Below the pieces are notes generated by a model. That model was not told where the DNA came from. It did not search any database and saw only the letters and a program-made list of their open reading frames with translations. Positions 1-8,016 of a stretch of 38,998 nucleotides of DNA are shown in pieces; positions within the stretch are counted from its first letter, which is position 1, and each line of letters begins with the position of its first letter. The position numbers were made by a program, and so were the translations under genes. The stretch spans positions 1-38,998 of the forward strand of contig JADHOV010000027.1 in assembly GCA_016778765.1 (NCBI GenBank), in the 5' to 3' direction. This stretch comes from Paracoccaceae bacterium. Its GTDB lineage: Bacteria > Pseudomonadota > Alphaproteobacteria > Rhodobacterales > Rhodobacteraceae.

Positions 1-127
1 ATAATATATATTATGTTAAATAATTGCGTGCGTGTTTAAGAGCGTTCCGTTATTTCTGCCATCGACCTATAATATAATTTTTAATATTTGTCTGAACCAG
101 ACGGACAAACGAAAGGACTCTAAGCGC

Positions 128-883
128 GTGAAAGTCGAAAGATTTCTAAGCGAGATTATGCAAGCGGATCTGATCCGCGATGTTTGGGAACTTCACGTAT
201 CAAAAATGCGCGAGTATAATTTTGATCGTTTGGTCTATGGGTTTACGCATTTTTCTACGGATAACGGATTGGGCGATCCCAATGATTTTACGTTTCTTAC
301 CAACCACAGTGCAGATTATATAAATGGGTTCATAAATGATGGGCTTTTCAAAGATGCGCCGATGACCAATTGGGCACGGGCCAATAACGGCGCCTGCAGT
401 TGGACACATATTGTAAAGCGAATGCAAAACGCGACATTAAGCCCAGGTGAATTGGCCACTATCGCCTTCAACCATAAACACGATGTCAAAGCCGGCTATA
501 CGATCAGCTTTAAAGCGCCTTCATTGCGGTCTAAAGGCGCAATTGGGCTGACGGCGCCAAAAAACATGTCGCAAGAGGAAGTCGACGAGAACTGGAAAGA
601 ATTTGGCGATGAGATTTTGCTTATCAATAACGTTGTTCATTTAAAGATCATTGCGCTTCCTTTGGAAACGCCCGCCGCTTTAAACCTTACAAAGCGCCAG
701 ATACAGGTTCTTCAATGGGTCAGTGATGGTAAAACGTTACAAGATGTTAGCGTTTTGTTGAACATATCACCGGCCACTGTTGAAAAACATTTGCGGCTTG
801 CCCGTCAAGGTTTGGGCGTTGAAACCACTGCGCAGGCCATAATGAAGACTGTGCGGCAAAATCAAATTCATATTACCAAATGA
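128..883 (+). CDS. LuxR-family transcriptional regulator (autoinducer-binding domain plus GerE HTH)
   Basis: A quorum-sensing-type regulator of about 251 residues. The N-terminal two thirds resembles the autoinducer-binding domain: an aromatic-rich stretch (YGFTHFS), then DAPMTNWARANNGACSW, then a Gly-containing strand near GYTISFKAP. The C-terminus (LTKRQIQVLQWVSDGKT ... ISPATVEKHL) is a classic LuxR/GerE helix-turn-helix. The frame is open from base 32, but I prefer GTG at 128 because AAAGGA lies about 10 bases upstream and the length then fits the family; ATG at 158 is another option. No luxI-type synthase is present in this window, so it is either a LuxR solo or its partner lies to the left. 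It converges on tsf. Family assignment is firm; the ligand and targets are unknown. Confidence 0.85.
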   Translation: MKVERFLSEIMQADLIRDVWELHVSKMREYNFDRLVYGFTHFSTDNGLGDPNDFTFLTNHSADYINGFINDGLFKDAPMTNWARANNGACSWTHIVKRMQNATLSPGELATIAFNHKHDVKAGYTISFKAPSLRSKGAIGLTAPKNMSQEEVDENWKEFGDEILLINNVVHLKIIALPLETPAALNLTKRQIQVLQWVSDGKTLQDVSVLLNISPATVEKHLRLARQGLGVETTAQAIMKTVRQNQIHITK

Positions 884-893
884 TAATCGCAAT

Positions 894-918
894 AAAAAAG
901 GCCGCGTGTAGCGGCCTT
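894..918 (-). terminator. Intrinsic terminator of the rpsB-tsf operon
   Basis: A perfect 8-bp stem (AAGGCCGC / GCGGCCTT) with a 5-base loop. Read on the minus strand it is followed by a run of Ts (the plus-strand A-run at 894-899). It lies about 60 bases after the tsf stop. On the plus strand no T-run follows, so it mainly serves tsf. Confidence 0.85.
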
Positions 919-975
919 GGTGGTTATTGAAGGCTCCGGGTGCTATCACGCGCCCGAAACCGTAAAAGTCACAAT

Positions 976-1851
976 TTAACCTTGCACAACCTTGGCAACT
1001 TCGGCGGCAAAATCTTCTTCTTTTTTCTCGATACCTTCGCCAACTTCCATCCGCACATAGCCCGTGATTTCAACGCCGGCCTCTTTGGCAGCTTGCTCAA
1101 CGGTCAAATCTGGATTGATCACAAAAGCTTGACCCAAAAGCGTAACCTCGGAGAGGAATTTTTTAATGCGACCCGTGATCATTTTTTCAATCACCGCTTC
1201 GGGCTTACCAGATTCACGTGCTTGTTCGGTTAAAACGTTTTTCTCCCGTTCTAGCAAAACCGGATCGAGATCTTCAGCTCCAAGCGATTGCGGGTTTGCG
1301 GCCGCAACATGCATAGCAACTTGCTTTGCAAAAGCTTCGTTGACACCTTTCGTGGCAACGAGAACGCCAATGCGCCCCATACCTTCGGCGGCGCTGCTAT
1401 GGATATAAGATTGCACGCTGTCGCCCGAGATTTTAGACATCCGGCGCAATGACATATTTTCGCCAATCGTCGCAATCTTATCTGTCAAAATCTCGGTTAC
1501 GGTTTTTCCACCGATATCGGCTTGCGCCAACGCATCAAGATCTGCCACATTGAGGGCTTTTTGCGCGAATGAGCCGACCATTGTTTGAAATTCAGCGTTT
1601 TTACCAACAAAATCGGTCTCAGAGTTCACTTCAACAGCCACGCCCGTGCCGTTCTGAACAGAAACGGCTACCAAGCCCTCGGCTGCCACGCGGCCCGATT
1701 TCTTTGCCGCTTTGGCAAGGCCTTTGGTGCGCAGCCAATCAACCGCTGCTTCAAAATCGCCTTCAGTTTCTGTCAGGGCTTTCTTTGCGTCCATCATACC
1801 TGCGCCTGTCGCGTCGCGCAGTTCTTTTACCATTGATGCTGTGATGGCCAT
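976..1851 (-). CDS. tsf: Elongation factor Ts
   Basis: EF-Ts, the guanine-nucleotide exchange factor that recycles EF-Tu during cytoplasmic translation. It has 291 residues, normal for the proteobacterial protein. The N-terminal UBA-like segment [20 protein letters not shown] is diagnostic, followed by TDFVGKN in the core. I chose ATG at 1851 rather than the longer frame up to 1875 because GAGGAGA sits just upstream and the [12 protein letters not shown] start is conserved. It follows rpsB on the same strand with a 73-base gap that holds a terminator-like hairpin, the classic rpsB-tsf arrangement. A strong terminator follows it. Confidence 0.97.
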   Translation of the reverse strand: MAITASMVKELRDATGAGMMDAKKALTETEGDFEAAVDWLRTKGLAKAAKKSGRVAAEGLVAVSVQNGTGVAVEVNSETDFVGKNAEFQTMVGSFAQKALNVADLDALAQADIGGKTVTEILTDKIATIGENMSLRRMSKISGDSVQSYIHSSAAEGMGRIGVLVATKGVNEAFAKQVAMHVAAANPQSLGAEDLDPVLLEREKNVLTEQARESGKPEAVIEKMITGRIKKFLSEVTLLGQAFVINPDLTVEQAAKEAGVEITGYVRMEVGEGIEKKEEDFAAEVAKVVQG

Positions 1852-1876
1852 TTGGCTCTCCTCATTTAGCGTCATA

Positions 1877-1904
1877 AGAAAAGGCAGGATGTCATTCCCC
1901 TGCC
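1877..1904 (-). terminator. Terminator-like hairpin between rpsB and tsf
   Basis: On the minus strand, GGCAGG and CCTGCC form a 6-bp stem around an approximately 10-base loop, directly followed by TTTTCTT. It sits between the rpsB stop and the tsf Shine-Dalgarno. It could act as a partial terminator/attenuator setting the S2 to EF-Ts ratio, as is known for the E. coli rpsB-tsf operon. Strength is unproven. Confidence 0.55.
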
Positions 1905-1924
1905 CTTGGCTTTTAGATCAGCGC

Positions 1925-2743
1925 TTACGCCTCTGGCGTAGCTGCTTCTGTAGCCGTCTCTGCAGCAGGCGCTTCAGCAGCAGGCTCGGCCTCAACCGCG
2001 GCCTCTTCTTGCAACGCCTCTTCCATTTCGCCAAGATCAACCCCGGCGGCACCCAATTGGGCAGACATTCCATCAAGCGCAGCCCGAGAGGCTAAATCGC
2101 AATACAGAGCGATAGCGCGTGATGCATCATCATTGCCTGGAATGATGTAATCAACTCCATCTGGGGAACAATTTGTGTCGACAATACCGACCACGGGAAT
2201 CCCCAGCTTATTGGCTTCTGCAATCGCCAGCGCTTCTTTTTTCACATCGATCACAAACAACAAATCTGGCACACCGCCCATTTCGCGAATACCGCCCAGT
2301 GACGCTTGCAATTTGTTTTGCTCGCGCTCAAGTCCAAGCCGTTCTTTCTTGGTAAGACCGTCCATACCAGCTGTAAGCTGCTCGTCAATATTTGCAAGCC
2401 GCTTGATTGATTGTGAAACGGTTTGCCAATTGGTCAGCGTGCCGCCCAACCAACGGTGGTTCATATAATATTGTGCGCATTTCTCGGCCGCTTCGGATAT
2501 CGGCGCAGCCGCTTGGCGTTTTGTGCCCACAAACAGGATACGCCCGCCGCGCGCAACGGTTTCGCGAATTGCGTTTAAGGCCGCGTCCAGCATCGGCACG
2601 GTTTGTGTCAAATCCATAATATGGATGCCATTGCGGGCGCCATAAATGAACTCACCCATACGCGGGTTCCAACGTTGTGTTTGGTGGCCAAAATGTACGC
2701 CAGCTTCAAGCAATTGACGCAAAGTAAACTCTGGAAGAGCCAT
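1925..2743 (-). CDS. rpsB: 30S ribosomal protein S2
   Basis: S2 of the small ribosomal subunit, 272 residues. The start [20 protein letters not shown] and the internal [20 protein letters not shown] and [11 protein letters not shown] segments are unmistakable. The last roughly 40 residues form an Ala/Glu-rich acidic tail ([17 protein letters not shown]), an extension seen in many Rhodobacterales S2 proteins. ATG at 2743 has AAGGAAAA upstream; the frame is open to 2797 but that extension is not conserved sequence. It is the first gene of the rpsB-tsf operon and has a structured leader of about 110 bases or more. Confidence 0.97.
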   Translation of the reverse strand: MALPEFTLRQLLEAGVHFGHQTQRWNPRMGEFIYGARNGIHIMDLTQTVPMLDAALNAIRETVARGGRILFVGTKRQAAAPISEAAEKCAQYYMNHRWLGGTLTNWQTVSQSIKRLANIDEQLTAGMDGLTKKERLGLEREQNKLQASLGGIREMGGVPDLLFVIDVKKEALAIAEANKLGIPVVGIVDTNCSPDGVDYIIPGNDDASRAIALYCDLASRAALDGMSAQLGAAGVDLGEMEEALQEEAAVEAEPAAEAPAAETATEAATPEA

Positions 2744-2783
2744 GATTTTTCCTTTCCGGTTTTCGCCTTGACAGAGCTGTAAG

Positions 2784-2828
2784 AGCGGATGCTCCAACCG
2801 GTGGACTTTAAGGATGTATCCCTTAAAC
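2784..2828 (-). promoter_or_regulatory. Structured rpsB mRNA leader (two hairpins)
   Basis: Upstream of rpsB two inverted repeats lie close together: GAGC-GGAT-GCTC (2784-2795) and TTTAAGG-N7-CCTTAAA (2808-2828, plus strand). Both would fold in the minus-strand leader RNA about 40-85 bases before the start codon. In other bacteria rpsB leaders are autogenously repressed by S2; whether this leader does the same is inference. Confidence 0.35.
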
Positions 2829-2913
2829 GCCCAAACTCCATCTGCGGATTTCGATAGAGGCGCGTTTAAATCAGCTTATCTCTGGGCGCAAGCCTAAAAT
2901 ACAAGGGGTTGTC

Positions 2914-4059
2914 TTACGCTAAGATGGTACGTTCAATCACCCAATAGGCTCCGATCAAAGCAATCAGGCAAGAGAACGGGATTGAAATATAGGCTCGATA
3001 CCAAGGTTTATTTCCAAACCACACGCCCAATAATAGAAAAGCACATGCAATTACAGTAAGTTGCCCTATTTCTACGCCAATATTAAAGCCGATCAAAGCC
3101 GCTATGAATTGTCCATCCGGCAGCCCAAATTCTTGCAAAACGCTGGCAAAACCGAGCCCGTGCAACAATCCGAATCCAAAGATCAAAGCCGGTCGCCAAC
3201 GGTGAAGCTTTTGAGAAAAGATATTCTCAACCGCCACAAAAACGATCGAGGCGGCTATCAAAGGTTCAACTATACTGCCTGAAATGGTGACCAAGCCCAT
3301 CGCACCGGCGGCAAGCGTGAACGTATGGGCCAAAGTAAAGGCCGAAATCTGCCATAAGAGCGCTGAGATTCGCAGGGTGAGAAAGAACAGACCCAAGACA
3401 AAAAGAATGTGATCAAGCCCTTTGGGTATGATATGGTCGAACCCGACCGGCACATAAGAGGCCAGCTCGCCCCATGCAGAGCGCTTTTCCAATGCGCCCT
3501 GCCCGTTCATCGCGCTGCTGCGTTGCCCATCGCTTAAATATTCGGTTAGACCATTTTCAACGCCCTGCTGGCGCAAAACCAGATTACCCAGCTCAGAATC
3601 CCAGGCAAAGCTGACCGCGCTTGGCGAAGCCAGCGATCCGGTTATACGAAGAATACTGAACCGCGGCAGATCCTGATTTTCTTCGCCAATCACCCTCACC
3701 TCGGCAAGCCTCAACGCTAAATCCTGATGTTCCGGCGCGGCCCAAAGATGCAGGCGGGTTTGAATAGAGGGCCAAAATAAGCGCACAGCTTCCGCCAAGG
3801 CCTGCGCCTCCAAGGCCCGAAAACGGTCATATTCCGCCACCCGCGCTGACCCATTGGTATCTTTTGTTTCAGAAAGATCTATTTCAGCCAAAACAGCTTC
3901 TGCCATAAGGCGTATTTCGATCTCAATCTGGTTGTCCGTGATCGTAATGTCGGCTATCGAAGGGAAAACTTCATGTGCAGAGGCCGAGAGAATGCCCAAA
4001 AGGTTTAGCAATACTACAGCGATCAGGTTTTTCAATAAATGTAAGGGAGTCTTTGTCAT
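2914..4059 (-). CDS. HupE/UreJ-family membrane protein
   Basis: A membrane protein of about 381 residues of the HupE/UreJ_2 type, a family linked to nickel/cobalt or similar metal uptake. It starts with a signal-peptide-like segment ending LLGILSASAHE, has a periplasmic region of about 170 residues (HEVFPSIADITITDNQ onward), then a C-terminal block of about six membrane helices with the family hallmarks PKGLDHILFVLGLF, AHTFTLAAG and GLLHGLGFA. Two adjacent ATGs (4062 and 4059) compete; 4059 gives a better distance from AGAGG. Its start overlaps the start of the divergent DUF4198 gene. It is followed by rpsB on the same strand without an obvious terminator. The metal transported is not known. 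Confidence 0.85.
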   Translation of the reverse strand: MTKTPLHLLKNLIAVVLLNLLGILSASAHEVFPSIADITITDNQIEIEIRLMAEAVLAEIDLSETKDTNGSARVAEYDRFRALEAQALAEAVRLFWPSIQTRLHLWAAPEHQDLALRLAEVRVIGEENQDLPRFSILRITGSLASPSAVSFAWDSELGNLVLRQQGVENGLTEYLSDGQRSSAMNGQGALEKRSAWGELASYVPVGFDHIIPKGLDHILFVLGLFFLTLRISALLWQISAFTLAHTFTLAAGAMGLVTISGSIVEPLIAASIVFVAVENIFSQKLHRWRPALIFGFGLLHGLGFASVLQEFGLPDGQFIAALIGFNIGVEIGQLTVIACAFLLLGVWFGNKPWYRAYISIPFSCLIALIGAYWVIERTILA

Positions 4060-4060
4060 C

Positions 4061-4855
4061 ATGCCTCTTGTTACGTTTTTTGCTGCTCAGCCTTGTTTCG
4101 CACATGAACTATGGATTGATGGTCAGAACTTTCAAGCTCAATCTAACGAAACCATTCGCTTGGACTTGCGCAATGGCGAGAACTTTAAAGGGTTTGCGCA
4201 GGCTTATTTTAAGTCCCGGATCAAATCGTTTTATTGGTCTTTGAACCAGGAAACCCATCAGGTTGAAGCGCGCATGGGAGATATTCCAGCCTTTTCGGCA
4301 ACTCCCGGCGAAGATGGGCTGATGGTGGTTGTGTATGAATCCACGCCCAGCAGCCTCACCTATCGTGACTGGGCGAAATTTGATGCGTTTATTCAGCATA
4401 AAGATCTTGGACCCATCGAAGAAATGCACGCAGCGCGCGGGTTGTTAAAAACCAATGTGAAAGAAGCGTATCATCGCTATAGTAAGGCTTTGATTGGCAT
4501 CGGCGCGGCGCAAGGCGCTGATCAACGCTTTGGGCTGGAAACTGAGTTTGTGCTGCTAGGCAATCCCTATCGGGATGACCCGGCGCATGGGCTTGCGGTT
4601 CAAATTATGTATCGCGATGCACCACGCGCGGATGCTCAAATCGAAATATTTGAAAGAGCCTCCGACGGGACTGTCGAGGTGTCTTTGATGCGCAGCAACG
4701 CCGAGGGAGTGGCGGTTATAGATATTAAGCCCGGGCACACATATTTGCTGGATGCTGTCTTGCTAAGAGTACCAGATCCCAATACCGCCAACGGGCAGCC
4801 CGCCCATTGGGAAAGCCTCTGGGCAGCGGTGACCTTTGCTGTACCCGAAGGGTAG
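4061..4855 (+). CDS. DUF4198-family periplasmic protein
   Basis: A secreted protein of about 264 residues. A short N-terminal signal-like stretch (MPLVTFFAAQPCFAHELW) is followed at the mature N-terminus by HELWID, the typical opening of DUF4198 proteins, which occur beside cobalt/nickel-type importers. The C-terminal half is a beta-rich domain (ADAQIEIFERASDG ... GVAVIDIKPGHTYLLDAV). The frame runs open from 3854, but that part lies antisense within the HupE-like gene; ATG at 4061 has AAGGGAG 11 bases upstream and produces the signal peptide. Pairing with the HupE-like protein suggests a shared role in metal acquisition. psuK begins 6 bases after its stop, suggesting one transcript. Confidence 0.85.
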   Translation: MPLVTFFAAQPCFAHELWIDGQNFQAQSNETIRLDLRNGENFKGFAQAYFKSRIKSFYWSLNQETHQVEARMGDIPAFSATPGEDGLMVVVYESTPSSLTYRDWAKFDAFIQHKDLGPIEEMHAARGLLKTNVKEAYHRYSKALIGIGAAQGADQRFGLETEFVLLGNPYRDDPAHGLAVQIMYRDAPRADAQIEIFERASDGTVEVSLMRSNAEGVAVIDIKPGHTYLLDAVLLRVPDPNTANGQPAHWESLWAAVTFAVPEG

Positions 4856-4861
4856 AATGCG

Positions 4862-5746
4862 ATGGAAACGCCTATTATTTGTATCGGCAGTGTCCTTTGG
4901 GATGTGATCGGACGTACGCGAACGCATTCCGGATTAGGCGGTGATGTTGCCGGGTTCATAAAAGAGCAAGCTGGGGGCGTGGCATTTAACATCGCCAAAC
5001 TTTTCAGCCGCAAGGGCTGCGACACCATTATGCTGTCGCATATCGGTAAGGATCCGGCCGGTTGCGCGTTATTAGACTTGATGGCGGGGCTGGGCATAGA
5101 CGGAAAATTTGCCTATCGCAGCGCAAATCTTCCTACGGATCGATATATGGCAATCGAAGATGCCACGGGGTTAATTGCAGCGCTAGCAGATGCAAATTCT
5201 CTTGAGGCGGCCGGGGAGGCAATATTGCGCCCTTTAAGCGATGGGCGCTTGGGCTCCCCAAACGCTCCTTTTAAGGGAACAATGGTCGTTGATGGCAATC
5301 TAACCGAAACCCTATTGGCGCGCATTGCGCAGGATCCCTTGCTCCAACAAGGTGACCTTAGGATATGCTCGGCCTCCCCCGGTAAAGCCACCCGATTAAG
5401 GTGTTTTTTAGGGGGCGCTCGGGTCACGATTTACTGTAATAAGCACGAGGCCGAGTTTATCTGCGCTTCAGAATTTGCAACCGCAGCGGATGCCGCACAG
5501 GCGATGACGGCGGCTGGCGCCTGGCGCGCCATTGTGACGGATGGTGTCAAGCCCGCTGCCGATGTGCAGCGTGGACTGCCTTTAATCGTTGCACGCCCTG
5601 CCAAGGTGCAGATCAAACAAATAACCGGTGCAGGCGATGTGTTCATGGCGCAGCATATTTTGGCTGAGTTAGACGGCGCGCCGCCTGAGGAGGCCCTTCA
5701 GAGCGCCATAGGTGAAGCGCAGAATTTTGTTGCGGGAAAGATATGA
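4862..5746 (+). CDS. psuK: PfkB-family sugar kinase, probable pseudouridine kinase
   Basis: A 294-residue PfkB/ribokinase-fold kinase. The N-terminal glycine motif QAGGVAFNIA is at about 36-45, and the C-terminal PfkB signature ITGAGDVFMAQHI is at 254-266, with Asp259 as the expected catalytic base. The substrate is inferred from context: the next gene is unmistakably psuG, and PsuK phosphorylates pseudouridine to the 5'-phosphate that PsuG cleaves. The start ATG at 4862 has GAAGGG upstream, only 6 bases after the DUF4198 stop. Its stop is one base before the psuG ATG, implying translational coupling. Kinase family is certain, pseudouridine specificity likely. Confidence 0.88.
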   Translation: METPIICIGSVLWDVIGRTRTHSGLGGDVAGFIKEQAGGVAFNIAKLFSRKGCDTIMLSHIGKDPAGCALLDLMAGLGIDGKFAYRSANLPTDRYMAIEDATGLIAALADANSLEAAGEAILRPLSDGRLGSPNAPFKGTMVVDGNLTETLLARIAQDPLLQQGDLRICSASPGKATRLRCFLGGARVTIYCNKHEAEFICASEFATAADAAQAMTAAGAWRAIVTDGVKPAADVQRGLPLIVARPAKVQIKQITGAGDVFMAQHILAELDGAPPEEALQSAIGEAQNFVAGKI

Positions 5747-5747
5747 A

Positions 5748-6647
5748 ATGCTGAATTGTCAGATTGCACCCAATGTTGCCGAGGCCTTGACAAAAAAGAC
5801 CCCCATCGTTGCGTTGGAAAGTACCATCATCACCCATGGGATGCCTTGGCCACAAAATCTGGATATGGCAAACTCAGTGGAATCATGTGTGCGCGAGGCT
5901 GGGGCCACGCCAGCGACAATTGCCGTGATCGATGGTGTTTTAAAAATCGGTTTAAGCGCAACAGATCTGACACACTTGGCGCAAACAAAAAATGCTGCCA
6001 AATTATCACGGGCCGATTTGGCGCTTTGTATGGCGCAAAAAAAGACTGGAGCAACCACTGTTGCCGCCACGATGATTGCAGCGAATTTTGCAGGCATTTC
6101 GGTATTTGCAACGGGTGGAATTGGCGGCGTCCATCGCGGCGCCGAAAATAGTTTTGATATCTCGGCCGATCTTCGGGAATTGGCGCTTACGCCCGTAACG
6201 GTTGTCGCTGCGGGGGCAAAGGCAATATTGGACATTCCAAAAACGCTGGAAGTTTTGGAAACTTATGGCGTTCCAGTCATTTGTTATCGTAGCGATGTAT
6301 TCCCTGCCTTTTGGTCTGCGAGGTCTTCCTATCCTGCGTCGTTGCGTATGGATGAGGCAAAAGAAATAGCTTTGGCGCATAAAATGCGCGCAGAATTGGG
6401 CCTGTCTGGCGGGCAATTGGTGGCCAATCCGATACCATTGGGTGATCAAATTCCCCAAAGCGAAATTGATCCTATGATTGCCCAAGCGCTCACAGAGGCA
6501 GCGCAACAAAAAATCACCGCAAAGGCAGTGACTCCATTTTTGCTCTCACGCGTTTTTGCTCTCACGCAAGGCCGATCTTTGACCGCTAATATTGCTCTGG
6601 TGCTGAACAATGCGCGTTTGGCGGCTCAGATTGCACAAAATTTATGA
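5748..6647 (+). CDS. psuG: Pseudouridine-5'-phosphate glycosidase
   Basis: PsuG breaks the C-glycosidic bond of pseudouridine 5'-phosphate, giving uracil and ribose 5-phosphate. The 299-residue protein carries the family landmarks: PIVALESTIITHGMPWPQN (Glu24 in the position of the catalytic Glu), ATGGIGGVHRG, and AGAKAILDIPKTLEVLETYG, which holds the Schiff-base lysine region, then CYRSDVFPAFW. ATG at 5748 is preceded by GGGAAAG and lies one base after the psuK stop; the frame extends upstream to 5712 but overlaps psuK. With psuK it forms a pathway for salvaging or degrading modified nucleosides from RNA turnover. Confidence 0.95.
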   Translation: MLNCQIAPNVAEALTKKTPIVALESTIITHGMPWPQNLDMANSVESCVREAGATPATIAVIDGVLKIGLSATDLTHLAQTKNAAKLSRADLALCMAQKKTGATTVAATMIAANFAGISVFATGGIGGVHRGAENSFDISADLRELALTPVTVVAAGAKAILDIPKTLEVLETYGVPVICYRSDVFPAFWSARSSYPASLRMDEAKEIALAHKMRAELGLSGGQLVANPIPLGDQIPQSEIDPMIAQALTEAAQQKITAKAVTPFLLSRVFALTQGRSLTANIALVLNNARLAAQIAQNL

Positions 6648-6684
6648 CAGAGCCGTTACTGTTTAGAATTGAGGCGTATGAATA

Positions 6685-6712
6685 TTGTGCGCGCATCTAA
6701 GTATGATATGTG
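6685..6712 (+). promoter_or_regulatory. Candidate promoter of the DUF502 gene
   Basis: TTGTGC (6685-6690) and TATGTG (6707-6712) are separated by 16 bases, about 26 bases before the DUF502 start codon. The match is moderate and rests on spacing and position only. Confidence 0.3.
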
Positions 6713-6737
6713 TTGGCGCAGGTAAAGGGTTATAGTC

Positions 6738-7436
6738 ATGAGTGATCTTGTAAAACCACCGACCTTGTTAAAAAGGTTTATCTCAGGGTTCAGAAATAGC
6801 TTTCTAACCGGGGTTGTCGTCATTGCGCCCGTAGGTTTGACCGTGTGGCTGGTTTGGACAGTGATTGGTTGGATTGATGGCTTCGTTTTGCCCTTTGTCC
6901 CTTCACAATATCAACCTGAAGAAATTTTAAAGGCTATCCTAGGCGAGGATGTGCGGGTCAATATCCGTGGTCTTGGCGTTGTGTTCTTTTTGGTCTTCAC
7001 CACCTTCATCGGCTGGATTGCCAAAGGACTGCTTGGCCGTACCTTCATTCGATCCGCAGAAAACCTCGTGAACCGCATGCCGGTTGTCCGCTCGGTGTAT
7101 TCGGGCGTAAAGCAAATTGCGGAAACCGTGTTTGCGCAAGCCGATAGATCTTTCGAAAAAGCATGTTTGATCGAATATCCACGGCGCGGCATTTGGGCCA
7201 TCGGATTTATTTCCACCACAGCGAAAGGTGAAGTTTCAAAACGCGCAGGATCAGGGCAGAAAATGCAATCGATTTTTGTTCCAACAACGCCCAACCCGAC
7301 CTCAGGCTTTTTGTTATTCTTTCCTGCTGAAGATGTGATCGAATTGGATATGAGCGTTGAGGACGCGGCCAAATTGGTGATCTCGGCCGGGCTTGTCTAT
7401 CCTGAGGATCTGCCGGTTAAAGAACTAAAAGCCTAA
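6738..7436 (+). CDS. DUF502-family inner-membrane protein
   Basis: A 232-residue membrane protein of the DUF502 family, widespread in proteobacteria and without an agreed function. Two hydrophobic helices are clear: SFLTGVVVIAPVGLTVWLVW near residues 19-40 and GLGVVFFLVFTTFIGWIAKG near 78-98. After these come the conserved NRMPVVRSVYSGVKQIAETV segment and the PNPTSGFLLFFPAEDVIELD motif in a soluble C-terminal domain. ATG at 6738 has an AAAGGG upstream. It is 90 bases from psuG on the same strand, with a candidate promoter in between, so it may be transcribed alone. Confidence 0.9.
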   Translation: MSDLVKPPTLLKRFISGFRNSFLTGVVVIAPVGLTVWLVWTVIGWIDGFVLPFVPSQYQPEEILKAILGEDVRVNIRGLGVVFFLVFTTFIGWIAKGLLGRTFIRSAENLVNRMPVVRSVYSGVKQIAETVFAQADRSFEKACLIEYPRRGIWAIGFISTTAKGEVSKRAGSGQKMQSIFVPTTPNPTSGFLLFFPAEDVIELDMSVEDAAKLVISAGLVYPEDLPVKELKA

Positions 7437-7516
7437 TATGAATTCAGTAGGTTGAGCGCCTTGTTTTGATGTCTGAAATTCATTGTTTTTATGAAAATAA
7501 TAACATTTAGGCTGGC

Positions 7517-7545
7517 TTGACATGCCCAAACTCTCGGCATATCCA
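7517..7545 (+). promoter_or_regulatory. Sigma-70-type promoter for the DUF1127 transcript
   Basis: A consensus TTGACA (7517-7522), a 17-base spacer and TATCCA (7540-7545) lie in the gap after the DUF502 gene. Initiation near 7552 would give a leader of about 190 bases ahead of the DUF1127 start. This is one of the better promoter matches in the window. Confidence 0.5.
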
Positions 7546-7740
7546 AAAGTATGTTTTTATATATCCGAAGTAATAATAAACAACGTGGTCGCTTTGCGGG
7601 GATCTTTGCGTTTTATTTTTGATTTATAAGAAATAAACCCAAAGCGCCCCCGCCAAATAGTGGGGCCTTGGGTAAATTAAGACCTGTCTCACTGAAAACG
7701 CCTACGGTGGTGCGCTTCTAAGACATAAGGAGCGAACAAA
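7546..7740 (+). other. Long leader region with hairpin upstream of DUF1127
   Basis: No gene seen. It holds an imperfect but long inverted repeat at 7637-7673 (ACCCAA..CCCC / GGGGCCTTGGGT, loop rich in A/T) that is not followed by a T-run, so it is not a usual terminator. It precedes a good AAGGAG ribosome-binding site at 7727-7732. It may be an RNA leader or the body of a small RNA. Confidence 0.4.
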
Positions 7741-7953
7741 GTGTTATTTTTAAAAACTATATTAAGACTACAAAATCTGTCATATTACGGGCAATCGATA
7801 AAGCTTATACAGCAAGTAAAGCGCGAACGAAACGCTTTAAAGGGCGTTTCAGATGAACAGCTTTCAGATATCGGAAAAACCAAATGCGAAGCCTTAAGGG
7901 AAATTCAGCAAGGATATCGCATTCCTAAGAACCGTCGCGTTAAGCGCGCTTGA
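7741..7953 (+). CDS. DUF1127-family small protein
   Basis: A 70-residue, Arg/Lys-rich protein starting with GTG behind a strong AAGGAG at 8 bases. The core ALKGVSDEQLSDIGKTKCEALRE matches the DUF1127 pattern (a leucine/serine-aspartate turn followed by DIG and basic residues). Alphaproteobacteria carry several such micro-proteins; in Rhodobacter a related one has been linked to RNA binding and stress-regulated small RNAs. Its N-terminal half has more charged residues than the shortest family members. It is transcribed alone, with a long 5' leader and promoter at 7517-7545, and faces the convergent bdhA gene. Confidence 0.8.
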   Translation: MLFLKTILRLQNLSYYGQSIKLIQQVKRERNALKGVSDEQLSDIGKTKCEALREIQQGYRIPKNRRVKRA

Positions 7954-8016
7954 ATGTCGTGCTCTGATCATGGCTCACCATTTGAGCATTGGATGGGATG
8001 GAGGGGGTGAACAGTG

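Noticed and set aside
940-1233. 97-codon plus-strand frame in tsf
   Set aside because: It is antisense to the conserved tsf gene and has no recognisable domain.
3854-4060. In-frame upstream extension of the DUF4198 gene
   Set aside because: It lies antisense within the HupE-like coding sequence, lacks family similarity, and would hide the signal peptide that starts at 4061.
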